Below, piece by piece: positions 55,525 to 64,000 of a DNA stretch of 64,000 nucleotides; position 1 is the stretch's first letter; each line of letters starts with the position of its first letter. The translations under genes were made by a program, and so were the position numbers. Origin of the DNA: Sphingomonas liriopis (GTDB taxonomy: Bacteria; Pseudomonadota; Alphaproteobacteria; Sphingomonadales; Sphingomonadaceae); assembly GCF_024211255.1 (NCBI RefSeq), contig NZ_JAMLDY010000006.1, positions 62,001 to 126,000 on the forward strand, read 5' to 3'. The notes below the pieces were generated by a model that worked only from the letters and a program-made list of their open reading frames with translations, had not been told where the DNA came from and did no database searches.

Positions 55525-56049
55525 TTACCGCGTGGTCTTCGCCCGCGGCAGCTGCGCGACGAGCGCCTCCACCTCGGGAACGGCACCGAGCAGCGCGTCG
55601 AGCGCCTCGGTGACGAGGTCCTGTGCGGACCGGTTGGTGATCGCCGACGCGAGGCGCAGCCGCAGGTGACGGTCGGCATCGACGCGCAGCGTGAAGGCGG
55701 CCTTGCCGCCATGCTGCGTCTCGCGCCGGATGCGCGTCGCGGTGGCGACGGATACGGACTTCACCGCGCTCGGCGATCCGATCTCGGATGCCAGCAGCTC
55801 GCGCTGGACCAACACCGTCGGCACGACGTCGGTCGCGGCCACGACCGGTTCGACCACCGCGGGCACCGGCTCCGGTGCGGACGGCGGCGGCACGTTGGTC
55901 CCCATGTCGTTCCAGCCGAGGTCATCGGCGTTATGGCCGACGCCGGCGAAACCGCCGAACCCCTGGCTGCGCATCGCCGGCCGCGCCTGTCCCTTGCGGG
56001 CGAGCAGGCCGGACGACAGCGAGGCGATCGGCTTGGTCGATCCGAACAT
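55525..56049 (-). CDS. hypothetical protein with ribbon-helix-helix-like segment
   Basis: A 174-aa protein. A disordered, Pro/Val-rich N-terminal half is followed by KAAFTLRVDADRHLRLRLAS then AITNRSAQDLVTEALDALL (about 115-155). This resembles a ribbon-helix-helix DNA-binding unit: a basic beta strand followed by two helices. It lies 3 bp downstream of the ParA-type gene and 16 bp before the SPOR gene, so it may be the partner of ParA. I do not recognise a named family. Confidence 0.75.
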   Translation of the reverse strand: MFGSTKPIASLSSGLLARKGQARPAMRSQGFGGFAGVGHNADDLGWNDMGTNVPPPSAPEPVPAVVEPVVAATDVVPTVLVQRELLASEIGSPSAVKSVSVATATRIRRETQHGGKAAFTLRVDADRHLRLRLASAITNRSAQDLVTEALDALLGAVPEVEALVAQLPRAKTTR

Positions 56050-56052
56050 TGC

Positions 56053-56775
56053 TTACCCCCCCACCACGCGGCGGCCGAAGCCGCTGGCGGCAGGACGCTG
56101 GCCGAAGCCGGGCCCGCCGCTCGCGGTCGGCACGCTGAACACGGTGCGGCGGAAATTCTTCTCGAGCCGGTCGGCGACATAGGTCCACAATTGCGCGACC
56201 TCGGTAGCGGACTTGCCCTTGGGATCGACCTCCATCACCGTCCGCCCGTCGATCATCGACGCGGCGAAATCGGTGCGCTGGTGGATGGTGATCGGCGCGA
56301 CCGTGCCGTGCTGCGACAGCGCGACCGCGGCATCGCTGGTGATCCGCGCCTTGGGCGTCGCGGCGTTGACGACGAAGATCAGCGGCTTGCCGGCGCGATC
56401 GCACAGGTCGACGGTGGCACCGACCGCGCGCAGGTCGTGCGGGGACGGCCGGGTCGGCACGACGACCAGCTCGGCGACGTTGATGACGCTCTGGATCGCC
56501 ATGGTGATCGCCGGCGGCGTGTCGATCATGGCGAGCTTGAAGCCCTGCTGGCGCAGCACCTCGAGATCGGCCTGCAGTCGCGCAACGGTGGTCTGCGCGA
56601 AGGCGGGATATTCCGCCGTCCGCTCGTTCCACCAGTCGGCGAGGCTCCCCTGCGGATCGATGTCGATCAGCACGACCGGGCCATAGCCCGCCATCTGGGC
56701 CTGCACGGCCAGATGCCCGGACAAGGTCGTCTTGCCCGATCCACCCTTTTGCGATGCCATCGCGAGAACGCGCAT
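56053..56775 (-). CDS. ParA/MinD family ATPase
   Basis: A 240-aa deviant Walker ATPase. Walker A QKGGSGKTTLSGHLA (residues 9-23) has the signature Lys10, and LIDIDPQGSLADWWNERT, IDTPPAI and VVVPTRPSPHDL follow. The C-terminal tail (RRTVFSVPTASGGPGFGQRP) lacks a MinD-type amphipathic helix. Such ATPases position chromosomes, plasmids or protein clusters. No parB or parS is seen here, so it is an orphan ParA probably working with its two downstream genes. Confidence 0.9.
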   Translation of the reverse strand: MRVLAMASQKGGSGKTTLSGHLAVQAQMAGYGPVVLIDIDPQGSLADWWNERTAEYPAFAQTTVARLQADLEVLRQQGFKLAMIDTPPAITMAIQSVINVAELVVVPTRPSPHDLRAVGATVDLCDRAGKPLIFVVNAATPKARITSDAAVALSQHGTVAPITIHQRTDFAASMIDGRTVMEVDPKGKSATEVAQLWTYVADRLEKNFRRTVFSVPTASGGPGFGQRPAASGFGRRVVGG

Positions 56776-56932
56776 AGGCCCCCTTCAAGAAAAATTGCCG
56801 CTATTCCACGCCGACACCTGCCAGAGCGCGCCTAAGAACCGGTTAATGGTCGCGAGGGCCGTGCGATGACGCTTTGCCTCGGGCGCCAAGCCGGGGCATG
56901 ATGCGCCGATACGGTTCAAGAGGGTGAACGAG

Positions 56933-57979
56933 ATGCGGAAGACGGGTTGGATCGCAGGCGCCCTGCTGGCGGCAAGCCTTGCAGGCGGCGCACCGGCAGG
57001 CGCGCAGAACGTCAAGGCGGGCGTCGATGCCTGGGGCCGCGGCGATTTCGACGGCGCGGTGACGCAGTGGCGCGGGCCGGCGGTGGCGGGCGATGCCGAT
57101 GCGCAGTTCAACCTGGGCCAGGCGTACAAGCTCGGCCGCGGCGTGCCGCTCGACCCGGCGCTCGCCGAAAGCTGGTTCCGCAAGGCGGCGCTGCAGGGTC
57201 ACCATCAGGCGGAGGACAATTACGGCCTCGCGCTGTTCCAGGCCGGCCGCAAGGCGGAGGCTGCGCCGTGGCTCGAAAAGTCGGTCGCGCGCGGCGAACC
57301 GCGCGGGCAGCTGGTGCTCGGCACGATGCTGTTCAACGGCGACGGCGTACCGCGCGATTACCCGCGCGCCTATGCGCTGATGACGCTGGCGTCGCAGTCG
57401 GGCCTCAAGTCCGCGTCGGAGACGCTGGCGCAGATGGACCAATATATCAGCCCCGCCGACCGCGAGCGCGGCACCGCGCTGGCGCAGCGCTACGCCGCGG
57501 ACGTGCGCAACGCCCCCATCGACGGCGGCCGCGGCGGCAAGATGGCGATCGACGCCACGCCCCCGCGCCGCGGCGGGATCGCGACCGCCGACGTGCCGCC
57601 ATCGCGCCCGCCCGCCGATCAGCCGCGCCCGCAGAAGCTGCCGCCGCGCGGCGGGCCGGAACGCGTGCCCGCGCCCTCGCCGGATCGCCCGGTCAACGAC
57701 CGCATCGCCCACCACGACTCGCGCCCGGCTCCGGCCCGTCCGGCACCGGCTCCTGCCGCGACCGGCGGCGGGTGGAAGATCCAGCTCGGCGCGTTCAGCA
57801 CGCAGGCGAACGCGCAGACGCAATGGTCGCGCGTCCGCGGCAAGCTCGGCGGCGCGCAGCCGGTCTATGCCAAGGCGGGCAACGTCATCCGCCTGCAGGC
57901 GAGCGGCTTCGCATCGAAGGCGGCGGCGCAGAAGGCCTGTTCGGCATCGGGCGTGTCGTGCGTGGTGGTGGCGCCGTAA
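56933..57979 (+). CDS. Sel1-like repeat and SPOR domain protein
   Basis: A 348-aa exported protein. A signal peptide (GWIAGALLAASLAGGAPAGA) precedes Sel1/TPR-type repeats (ADAQFNLGQAYKLGRGVPLD, near 60-80, and GQLVLGTMLFNGDGVPRDYP). A Pro/Arg-rich linker leads to a C-terminal SPOR domain (WKIQLGAFSTQANAQTQWSR, about 282-348). It is divergent from the parA gene and shares its theme of peptidoglycan binding. GAGGG lies 8 nt before the ATG. Confidence 0.88.
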   Translation: MRKTGWIAGALLAASLAGGAPAGAQNVKAGVDAWGRGDFDGAVTQWRGPAVAGDADAQFNLGQAYKLGRGVPLDPALAESWFRKAALQGHHQAEDNYGLALFQAGRKAEAAPWLEKSVARGEPRGQLVLGTMLFNGDGVPRDYPRAYALMTLASQSGLKSASETLAQMDQYISPADRERGTALAQRYAADVRNAPIDGGRGGKMAIDATPPRRGGIATADVPPSRPPADQPRPQKLPPRGGPERVPAPSPDRPVNDRIAHHDSRPAPARPAPAPAATGGGWKIQLGAFSTQANAQTQWSRVRGKLGGAQPVYAKAGNVIRLQASGFASKAAAQKACSASGVSCVVVAP

Positions 57980-58016
57980 TCGGCGGCTGAGCCCCCGTCG
58001 CTCGCCCCACTTCCTT

Positions 58017-58123
58017 CGTCACCCCGGACTTGTTCCGGGGTCCACCGGGCCGCGAGCGTATCGCTCGAACTCAAGCCGTTCGCCTCGCCGCGGAGTGGAC
58101 CCCGGAACAAGTCCGGGGTGACG
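58017..58123. repeat. intergenic palindromic repeat, family A
   Basis: CGTCACCCCGGACTTGTTCC and GGAACAAGTCCGGGGTGACG arms, between the convergent SPOR-protein and serB genes. Confidence 0.85.
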
Positions 58124-58187
58124 GGGGTGGTCAGGCGAAGGTCGGACCAATACTGCGGGCAAGGGCACGCCAGACGACACGCCCGGC

Positions 58188-59066
58188 CTACGCCTCCACC
58201 CATTCCTTCCGCGCGTACCCCTGCGCGTACAGCAGCACCGACAGATCGCCATGATCCACGCGCGCCCCCGCCGCGGCGGCGACGATCGGCTTGGCATGAT
58301 AGGCCACCCCCAGCCCCGCCCGGCGGATCATCGCCAGATCGTTTGCACCATCGCCGGCCGCGAGGCTCAGCGCCGGATCGATCCCCCGCGCAGCGATCGC
58401 GGCGAGCAACGTCTCCTCCTTGGTCGCCGACCCGACGATCGGCTTGGCTACCTTGCCGGTCAGCCGGCCGTCCTCGATCAGCAGTACGTTGGCGATGGCG
58501 GACCCGAAACCGATCTCCGCCGCGACCGGCTCGGCGAAGCGGGTGAAGCCGCCCGACACCAGCACCGCCTCCGCCCCGTTCGCGCGCATCGTGCGGACCA
58601 GCGCCTTGGCACCCGGCATGATCCGCACCCGCTCGGCGAGACATTGCGCGATCACGCCCTCGTCGAGCCCCGCGAGCAACGCCACCCGCGCATCGAGCGC
58701 GCCTTCGAAATCGAGTTCGCCGCGCATCGCCGCCTCGGTCACCGCCGCGACCTCCGCCTTGATCCCGGCATAATCGGCCAGTTCGTCGATGCATTCGACG
58801 GTAATCATCGTCGAATCCATGTCGGCGACGATCAGCGCCTTGCGCCGCGACGCGGTCGGCTGGACGACCACGTCGCTGCCTGCGAACGCGCCTTCCAGCG
58901 CCTCGCGCGCCGCCGCGAGATCGGCGGCGAAGGCGATATCCGCCGCCCGACCTTCCTCCAGCCATATCGCATCCCCGGGCGCGCAGCCCGCCGCAGCGAG
59001 CCGATCCGCCGCCACCGACAGGTCGCCTCGTGCCAGCGCCTCGCCTATAAGCGTCGCCGTGAACAT
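58188..59066 (-). CDS. serB: phosphoserine phosphatase
   Basis: A 292-aa HAD-superfamily phosphatase, last step of serine synthesis. The HAD motif [10 protein letters not shown] gives Asp82 (nucleophile), Asp84 and Thr86; [10 protein letters not shown] and [12 protein letters not shown] are motifs II and IV. An N-terminal ACT-like region (about 1-70) precedes it, as in E. coli SerB. The start at 59066 overlaps the divergent miaA start. Confidence 0.96.
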   Translation of the reverse strand: MFTATLIGEALARGDLSVAADRLAAAGCAPGDAIWLEEGRAADIAFAADLAAAREALEGAFAGSDVVVQPTASRRKALIVADMDSTMITVECIDELADYAGIKAEVAAVTEAAMRGELDFEGALDARVALLAGLDEGVIAQCLAERVRIMPGAKALVRTMRANGAEAVLVSGGFTRFAEPVAAEIGFGSAIANVLLIEDGRLTGKVAKPIVGSATKEETLLAAIAARGIDPALSLAAGDGANDLAMIRRAGLGVAYHAKPIVAAAAGARVDHGDLSVLLYAQGYARKEWVEA

Positions 59067-59997
59067 CGCCGTCTCCCCGAAACCAAGGGTCGCGCTCATC
59101 GCAGGGCCGACCGCCAGCGGCAAGTCCGCCGCGGCGATCCGCCTCGCCGAGGCCCATGACGGCGTCGTCATCAACGCCGACGCGAGTCAGGTCTACGCCG
59201 ACCTCAGCATCCTCACCGCCCGCCCGAGCGCCGACGAGGAAGCCCAGGTGCCGCACCGCCTGTTCGGCCATGTCGACGCCGCCGACGCCGGCTATTCCGC
59301 CGCGCGCTGGGCGGCGGAGGCGCGCGTCGCGATCGCGGACGTTCATGCGGCGGGCAAGCTGCCGATCCTCGTCGGCGGCACCGGCCTGTACCTGCGCACC
59401 CTGGTCGACGGCATCGCCCCCGTCCCCGCCATCGACCCGGCCGTCCGCACCGCGGTGCGTGCGCTGCCCGTCGCCGAGGCGCACCGCCTGCTCGCCGCCG
59501 AGGACCCGGCCGCCGCCGCCCGCCTCGCCCCCGCCGACACCACGCGCGTCGCGCGCGCGCTCGAGGTGATACGCGCGACCGGACGACCGCTCGCCGCATG
59601 GCAGGCGGAGCGGGTCGGCGGCATCGGCAATGCCATCACCCTCGCCGCCGCGATCCTGCTGCCCGATCGCGATGCGCTGATCGCGCGGATCGACGCACGT
59701 TGCGAAACGATGTTCGCGGCGGGCGCGATCGATGAGGTCGCGGCCCTGCTCGCCCGCGACGACGTGCCTGCCGACGCGCCGATCCGCCGCGCGATCGGCG
59801 TGTCGCCGCTCGCCGCCTATCTCCACGGGCCGATCGATCGCGCCGCGGCGCTGGCGCAGGTGCAACTCGACACCCGCCGCTACGCCAAGCGACAATATAC
59901 GTGGTTCCGTAACCAACCGCCCGAGAGATGGGCTCGCACGACAGATTCGAACCAATTGAATGCCGCTATAGCAAGTTTATTGCTTGAAAAGGGTTGA
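59059..59997 (+). CDS. miaA: tRNA dimethylallyltransferase
   Basis: A 312-aa enzyme adding dimethylallyl to A37 of tRNAs reading UNN codons. P-loop [12 protein letters not shown] (near 15-26), [11 protein letters not shown] and [15 protein letters not shown] are characteristic, with [18 protein letters not shown] near the C-terminus. A GTG at 59059 is the only plausible start before the P-loop and overlaps the serB ATG by 8 bp in the opposite direction. The gene ends 64 bp before ilvB. Confidence 0.95.
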   Translation: MNIAVSPKPRVALIAGPTASGKSAAAIRLAEAHDGVVINADASQVYADLSILTARPSADEEAQVPHRLFGHVDAADAGYSAARWAAEARVAIADVHAAGKLPILVGGTGLYLRTLVDGIAPVPAIDPAVRTAVRALPVAEAHRLLAAEDPAAAARLAPADTTRVARALEVIRATGRPLAAWQAERVGGIGNAITLAAAILLPDRDALIARIDARCETMFAAGAIDEVAALLARDDVPADAPIRRAIGVSPLAAYLHGPIDRAAALAQVQLDTRRYAKRQYTWFRNQPPERWARTTDSNQLNAAIASLLLEKG

Positions 59998-60061
59998 CCC
60001 TCGCAATTCCGCTCGCTACCCGCACCGCAGCATTTTCCTGTTGTCGAGTTGGAGACGAGCC

Positions 60062-61819
60062 GTGGGCGAAAAGAGCGGAGCAGACATCCTGGTCGAGGCG
60101 CTGTGCGATCTCGGCGTGGAGGTCGTGTTCGGCTACCCCGGTGGGGCGGTCTTGCCGATCTACGACGCGATGTTCCGCGCCAATGCGAACGGCGCGCGGA
60201 TCAAGCACATCCTCGTCCGCCACGAACAGGCGGCGACGCACGCGGCGGAAGGCTATGCCCGCTCGACCGGCAAGCCCGGCGTCGTCCTCGTCACCTCCGG
60301 CCCCGGCGCGACCAATGCGGTCACCGGCATCACCGACGCGCTGCTCGATTCGATCCCGATGGTCGTCATCACCGGTCAGGTGCCCACCACGCTGATCGGC
60401 ACCGACGCCTTTCAGGAGGCGGATACGGTCGGCATCACCCGCCACTGTACCAAGCACAATTATCTGGTGAAGGACCCGGCGAAGCTGGGCCCGACGATCC
60501 ACGAGGCGTTCCACATCGCCACGTCGGGCCGCCCCGGCCCGGTTGTCGTCGATATCCCCAAGGACGTCCAGGTCGCCACCGCGCGCTACGCCAAGCCCGG
60601 CCCGACCCAGCACAAGACCTATCGCCCGCAGGTGAAGGCGCCGCAGAGCCAGATAGAGCAGGTCGTCGACATGCTCGCCGCGGCCGAACGCCCGATCCTC
60701 TACACCGGCGGCGGCATCATCAATTCGGGTCCGGCGGCATCGCAACTGCTCGCCGAGCTGGCGCGAATCACCGGTGCGCCGGTGACCTCGACGCTGATGG
60801 GCCTCGGCTGTTTCCCCGCCTCGTCCGACCAGTTCCTCGGCATGCTCGGCATGCACGGGACGTACGAAGCCAACATGGCGATGAACCAGGCGGACCTGAT
60901 CGTCGCGATCGGCAGCCGCTTCGACGACCGCGTCACCGGGCGATTGGACGCGTTCAGCCCGAACAGCCGTAAGGTCCATATCGACATCGACCGGTCGAGC
61001 GTGAACAAGAACGTGCGCGTCGATCTCGCCATCATCGCCGACGCCGGCCACGCGATGGAGGATATGGTGCGCATCTGGAAGGCGCGCCAGCATCCCAAGC
61101 CCGACACGCGCGAATGGTGGAGCCGCATCGCGGGCTGGCGCGACCGGCAGAGCCTGAGCTTTCCCGAGACGGGCGAGGCGATCATGCCGCAGCGTGCCGT
61201 GCGTGCCCTGTGGGAGGCGACGCACGCCCGCGATCCGATCATCACGACCGAGGTCGGCCAGCACCAGATGTGGGCAGCGCAGCATTTCGGCTTCGAGAAA
61301 CCCAACAAATGGCTGACCAGCGGTGGCCTCGGCACGATGGGCTACGGCCTGCCCGCCGCGATCGGCGCGCAGCTCGGCAATCCGAAGGCGCTGGTCATCG
61401 ACATCGCCGGCGAGGCCAGCATTCAGATGAACATCCAGGAGCTCGCGACGGCAACGCAATACCGGCTGCCGGTCAAGATCTTCATCCTCAACAACGAATA
61501 TATGGGGATGGTCCGCCAGTGGCAGGAGCTGACCTACGAGAGCCGCTATGCCGAAAGCTATTCGGACAGCCTGCCCGATTTCGTGAAGCTGGGCGAAGCC
61601 TATGGCTGGAAGGGCATCCGCATCGAGACGCTCGGCGAGCTGGACGACGGCATCGCCGCGATGCTCGACCATGACGGCCCGGTGATCGTCGACTGCCGCG
61701 TCGCCAAACTGGCGAACTGCTTCCCGATGATTCCGTCGGGCGCGGCGCATACCGACATGATCCTGCAGGCCAACGAAGTGTCCGGCACGATGGACGACGA
61801 GGCCAAGGCGCTGGTGTAA
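60062..61819 (+). CDS. ilvB: acetolactate synthase large subunit
   Basis: A 585-aa thiamine-diphosphate enzyme making acetolactate or acetohydroxybutyrate in valine, leucine and isoleucine synthesis. The catalytic Glu lies in VRHEQAATHAAEGYARSTGK, the FAD-binding middle domain spans about 190-340, and the ThDP motif GEASIQMNIQELATA with NNEYMGMV is at 455-490. A GTG at 60062 with GGAG 7 nt upstream is taken as start. The small subunit follows after one repeat. Confidence 0.97.
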   Translation: MGEKSGADILVEALCDLGVEVVFGYPGGAVLPIYDAMFRANANGARIKHILVRHEQAATHAAEGYARSTGKPGVVLVTSGPGATNAVTGITDALLDSIPMVVITGQVPTTLIGTDAFQEADTVGITRHCTKHNYLVKDPAKLGPTIHEAFHIATSGRPGPVVVDIPKDVQVATARYAKPGPTQHKTYRPQVKAPQSQIEQVVDMLAAAERPILYTGGGIINSGPAASQLLAELARITGAPVTSTLMGLGCFPASSDQFLGMLGMHGTYEANMAMNQADLIVAIGSRFDDRVTGRLDAFSPNSRKVHIDIDRSSVNKNVRVDLAIIADAGHAMEDMVRIWKARQHPKPDTREWWSRIAGWRDRQSLSFPETGEAIMPQRAVRALWEATHARDPIITTEVGQHQMWAAQHFGFEKPNKWLTSGGLGTMGYGLPAAIGAQLGNPKALVIDIAGEASIQMNIQELATATQYRLPVKIFILNNEYMGMVRQWQELTYESRYAESYSDSLPDFVKLGEAYGWKGIRIETLGELDDGIAAMLDHDGPVIVDCRVAKLANCFPMIPSGAAHTDMILQANEVSGTMDDEAKALV

Positions 61820-61820
61820 C

Positions 61821-61920
61821 TCCCCTCCCGCTTGCGGGAGGGGCTGGGGGTGGGCCTGTCCACCAGCCGGCCCGCCCGTGGCTTTCCCACCCCCTACCCC
61901 TCCCGCAAGCGGGAGGGGGG
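61821..61920. repeat. intergenic palindromic repeat, family E
   Basis: TCCCCTCCCGCTTGCGGGAG and CTCCCGCAAGCGGGAGGGG-type arms with CCCACCCCC spacer. It fills the ilvB-ilvN gap, so ilvN may be translated from a separately processed message. Confidence 0.75.
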
Positions 61921-61930
61921 AAGAGGTTCA

Positions 61931-62446
61931 ATGCACATCAAGACCGAAGCCACCGAACGCCACACGCTGGCGGTCATCGTCGACAACGAACCGGGCATTC
62001 TCGCCCGGATCGCCGGCCTGTTCACCGCGCGCGGCTATAATATCGAGAGCCTGACGGTGTCGGAGATCACCGCCGACAAGTCGGTCAGCCGCATCACCAT
62101 CGTCACCAGCGCCAGCCCGGCGACGATGGAACAGATCATCGCCCAGCTCGACCGGCTGGTGCCCGTCCACAAGGTCACCGACCTCACCGCGCAGGGTGCG
62201 CATGTCGAACGCGAGCTGGCACTCATCAAGGTGCGTGGCACCGGCGACCACCGTATCGAGGCGCTCCGCCTCGCCGACGTCTACCGCGCCCGCGTCGTCG
62301 ATGCGACGACGACCAGCTTCGTGTTCGAGGTGACCGGCGGCATCGACAAGATCGACAAGTTCGTCGAGCTGATGGGTGAAGTCGGCCTGATCGAGGTCGC
62401 CCGCACCGGCATCGTCGCCATCGCCCGCGGCAAAGAGGCGGCCTGA
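61931..62446 (+). CDS. ilvN: acetolactate synthase small (regulatory) subunit
   Basis: A 171-aa regulatory subunit. An N-terminal ACT domain (HTLAVIVDNEPGILARIAGL, then FTARGYNIESLTVS) binds valine for feedback inhibition. The C-terminal domain (IDKIDKFVELMGEVGLIEVA) follows. AGAGG precedes the ATG. Length and motifs match IlvH/IlvN. Confidence 0.97.
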   Translation: MHIKTEATERHTLAVIVDNEPGILARIAGLFTARGYNIESLTVSEITADKSVSRITIVTSASPATMEQIIAQLDRLVPVHKVTDLTAQGAHVERELALIKVRGTGDHRIEALRLADVYRARVVDATTTSFVFEVTGGIDKIDKFVELMGEVGLIEVARTGIVAIARGKEAA

Positions 62447-62448
62447 AA

Positions 62449-63622
<1,174 letters not shown>

Positions 63623-63631
63623 GCGGTTCGC

Positions 63632-63721
63632 GCTCACCCTCACCCTTCCGGCGCTTCGCGCCTCCTTCCCTCTCCCACCGGGAGAGGGAAGAGACGCCGA
63701 AGGCGGCGATAGGGTGAGGGT
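63632..63721. repeat. intergenic palindromic repeat, family D
   Basis: CTCACCCTCACCCTTCCGGC and GGCGGCGATAGGGTGAGGG enclose CCCTCTCCCACCGGGAGAGGG. It lies just after ilvC and may act in termination. Confidence 0.7.
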
Positions 63722-63814
63722 GACGCTTCCACAAAACCCTCCGTTTCGGAAACCGGCACTTTTCGTGCCGCAGGCGTTATGGTCAAACCCGCTATCATTT
63801 CAGGGAGACCATCC

Positions 63815-64000
63815 ATGCGCCTCATCCTCGCCGCCGTGCTCGCCACGGCCGCCGTTCCCGCGATCGCCCAGATCGTGCCCACCGTCCCCGGCCAGCCCGG
63901 CCAGCCGACCGCCAAGGTCCCGGCCGGCACCTATCCGGTCGATCCCAACCACACGCAGGTGTCGTGGGAGGTCAACCACATGGGCTTCTCGATGCTGCAG
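63815..64000 (+). CDS. YceI family protein (partial, cut by window end)
   Basis: The first 62 codons of an exported protein. A signal peptide (MRLILAAVLATAAVPAIAQ) is followed by a Pro-rich stretch and YPVDPNHTQVSWEVNHMGF, the opening strand of the YceI lipocalin-like isoprenoid-binding fold. GGGAG lies 8 nt before the ATG. The 3' end lies beyond position 64000. Confidence 0.85.
   Translation, partial: MRLILAAVLATAAVPAIAQIVPTVPGQPGQPTAKVPAGTYPVDPNHTQVSWEVNHMGFSMLQ

Noticed and set aside
59998..60061. Leader-peptide attenuator before ilvB
   Set aside because: The short leader has no run of Ile, Val or Leu codons and no terminator hairpin with a T run.

Overview
The window looks like a chromosomal segment of a high-GC alphaproteobacterium, most probably a Sphingomonas-type sphingomonad. 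The evidence is the very GC-rich third codon positions, the System I cytochrome c maturation operon, a tig/clpP/clpX/lon/hup neighbourhood, gatCAB, EcfG-like promoter motifs, a TonB-dependent receptor of proteobacterial type, and many short palindromic intergenic repeats. No rRNA operon, CRISPR array, transposase or prophage was seen. The species assignment is an inference from gene content.

Layout. 0-1.4 kb: alanine dehydrogenase and a small DUF3072-type protein. 1.7-6.4 kb (minus): ccmCDEFGHI, for cytochrome c maturation. 6.7-7.7 kb: a leucine dehydrogenase-type enzyme, then tRNA-His. 8.1-19.7 kb (minus): a complete type II secretion operon, gspC-D-E-F-G-H-I-J-K-L-M-N. 19.9 kb: a prolyl 4-hydroxylase-like dioxygenase. 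20.7-25.3 kb (minus): a secreted beta-helix lipoprotein and a TonB-dependent receptor behind six PhoB-type half-sites in exact 11-bp phase. 25.9-29.6 kb: a small membrane protein, tRNA-Val, hupB and lon. 29.8-38.3 kb: an accessory block between lon and clpX, with two tandem M1 peptidases, an ICMT-like methyltransferase, a GNAT, a Ca2+/H+ antiporter, a 2OG oxygenase, a CPBP protein, a DUF4760 protein, and a 20-codon mini-gene followed by an attenuator-like hairpin. 38.3-43.6 kb: clpX, clpP, a glycosyltransferase, trigger factor and tRNA-Leu. 43.7-48.5 kb: two small acidic proteins, a cyclophilin and gatCAB. 48.6-50.2 kb: a DUF3089 hydrolase and ruvX. 50.2-51.4 kb: a low-GC foreign-looking gene abutting the broken 3' end of an alcohol dehydrogenase. 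51.8-54.0 kb: pyrB plus a dihydroorotase-like partner without its metal-binding histidines. 54.2-58.0 kb: a ParA/ribbon-helix-helix-like/SPOR-lipoprotein operon and a second SPOR protein. 58.2-63.6 kb: serB, miaA and ilvB-ilvN-ilvC. The window ends inside a YceI-family gene.

How the parts may work together. The T2SS, the Pho-box-controlled lipoprotein and the TonB receptor could form a phosphate-starvation acquisition locus. This is an inference, modelled on the T2SS-secreted lipoprotein ElpS described in Caulobacter. Lon and ClpP carry heat-shock-like promoter motifs and form a protein quality-control neighbourhood with ClpX and trigger factor. At least six palindromic repeat families fill most operon boundaries. 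One copy lies in frame inside gspI, and another lies inside a copy of a different family.
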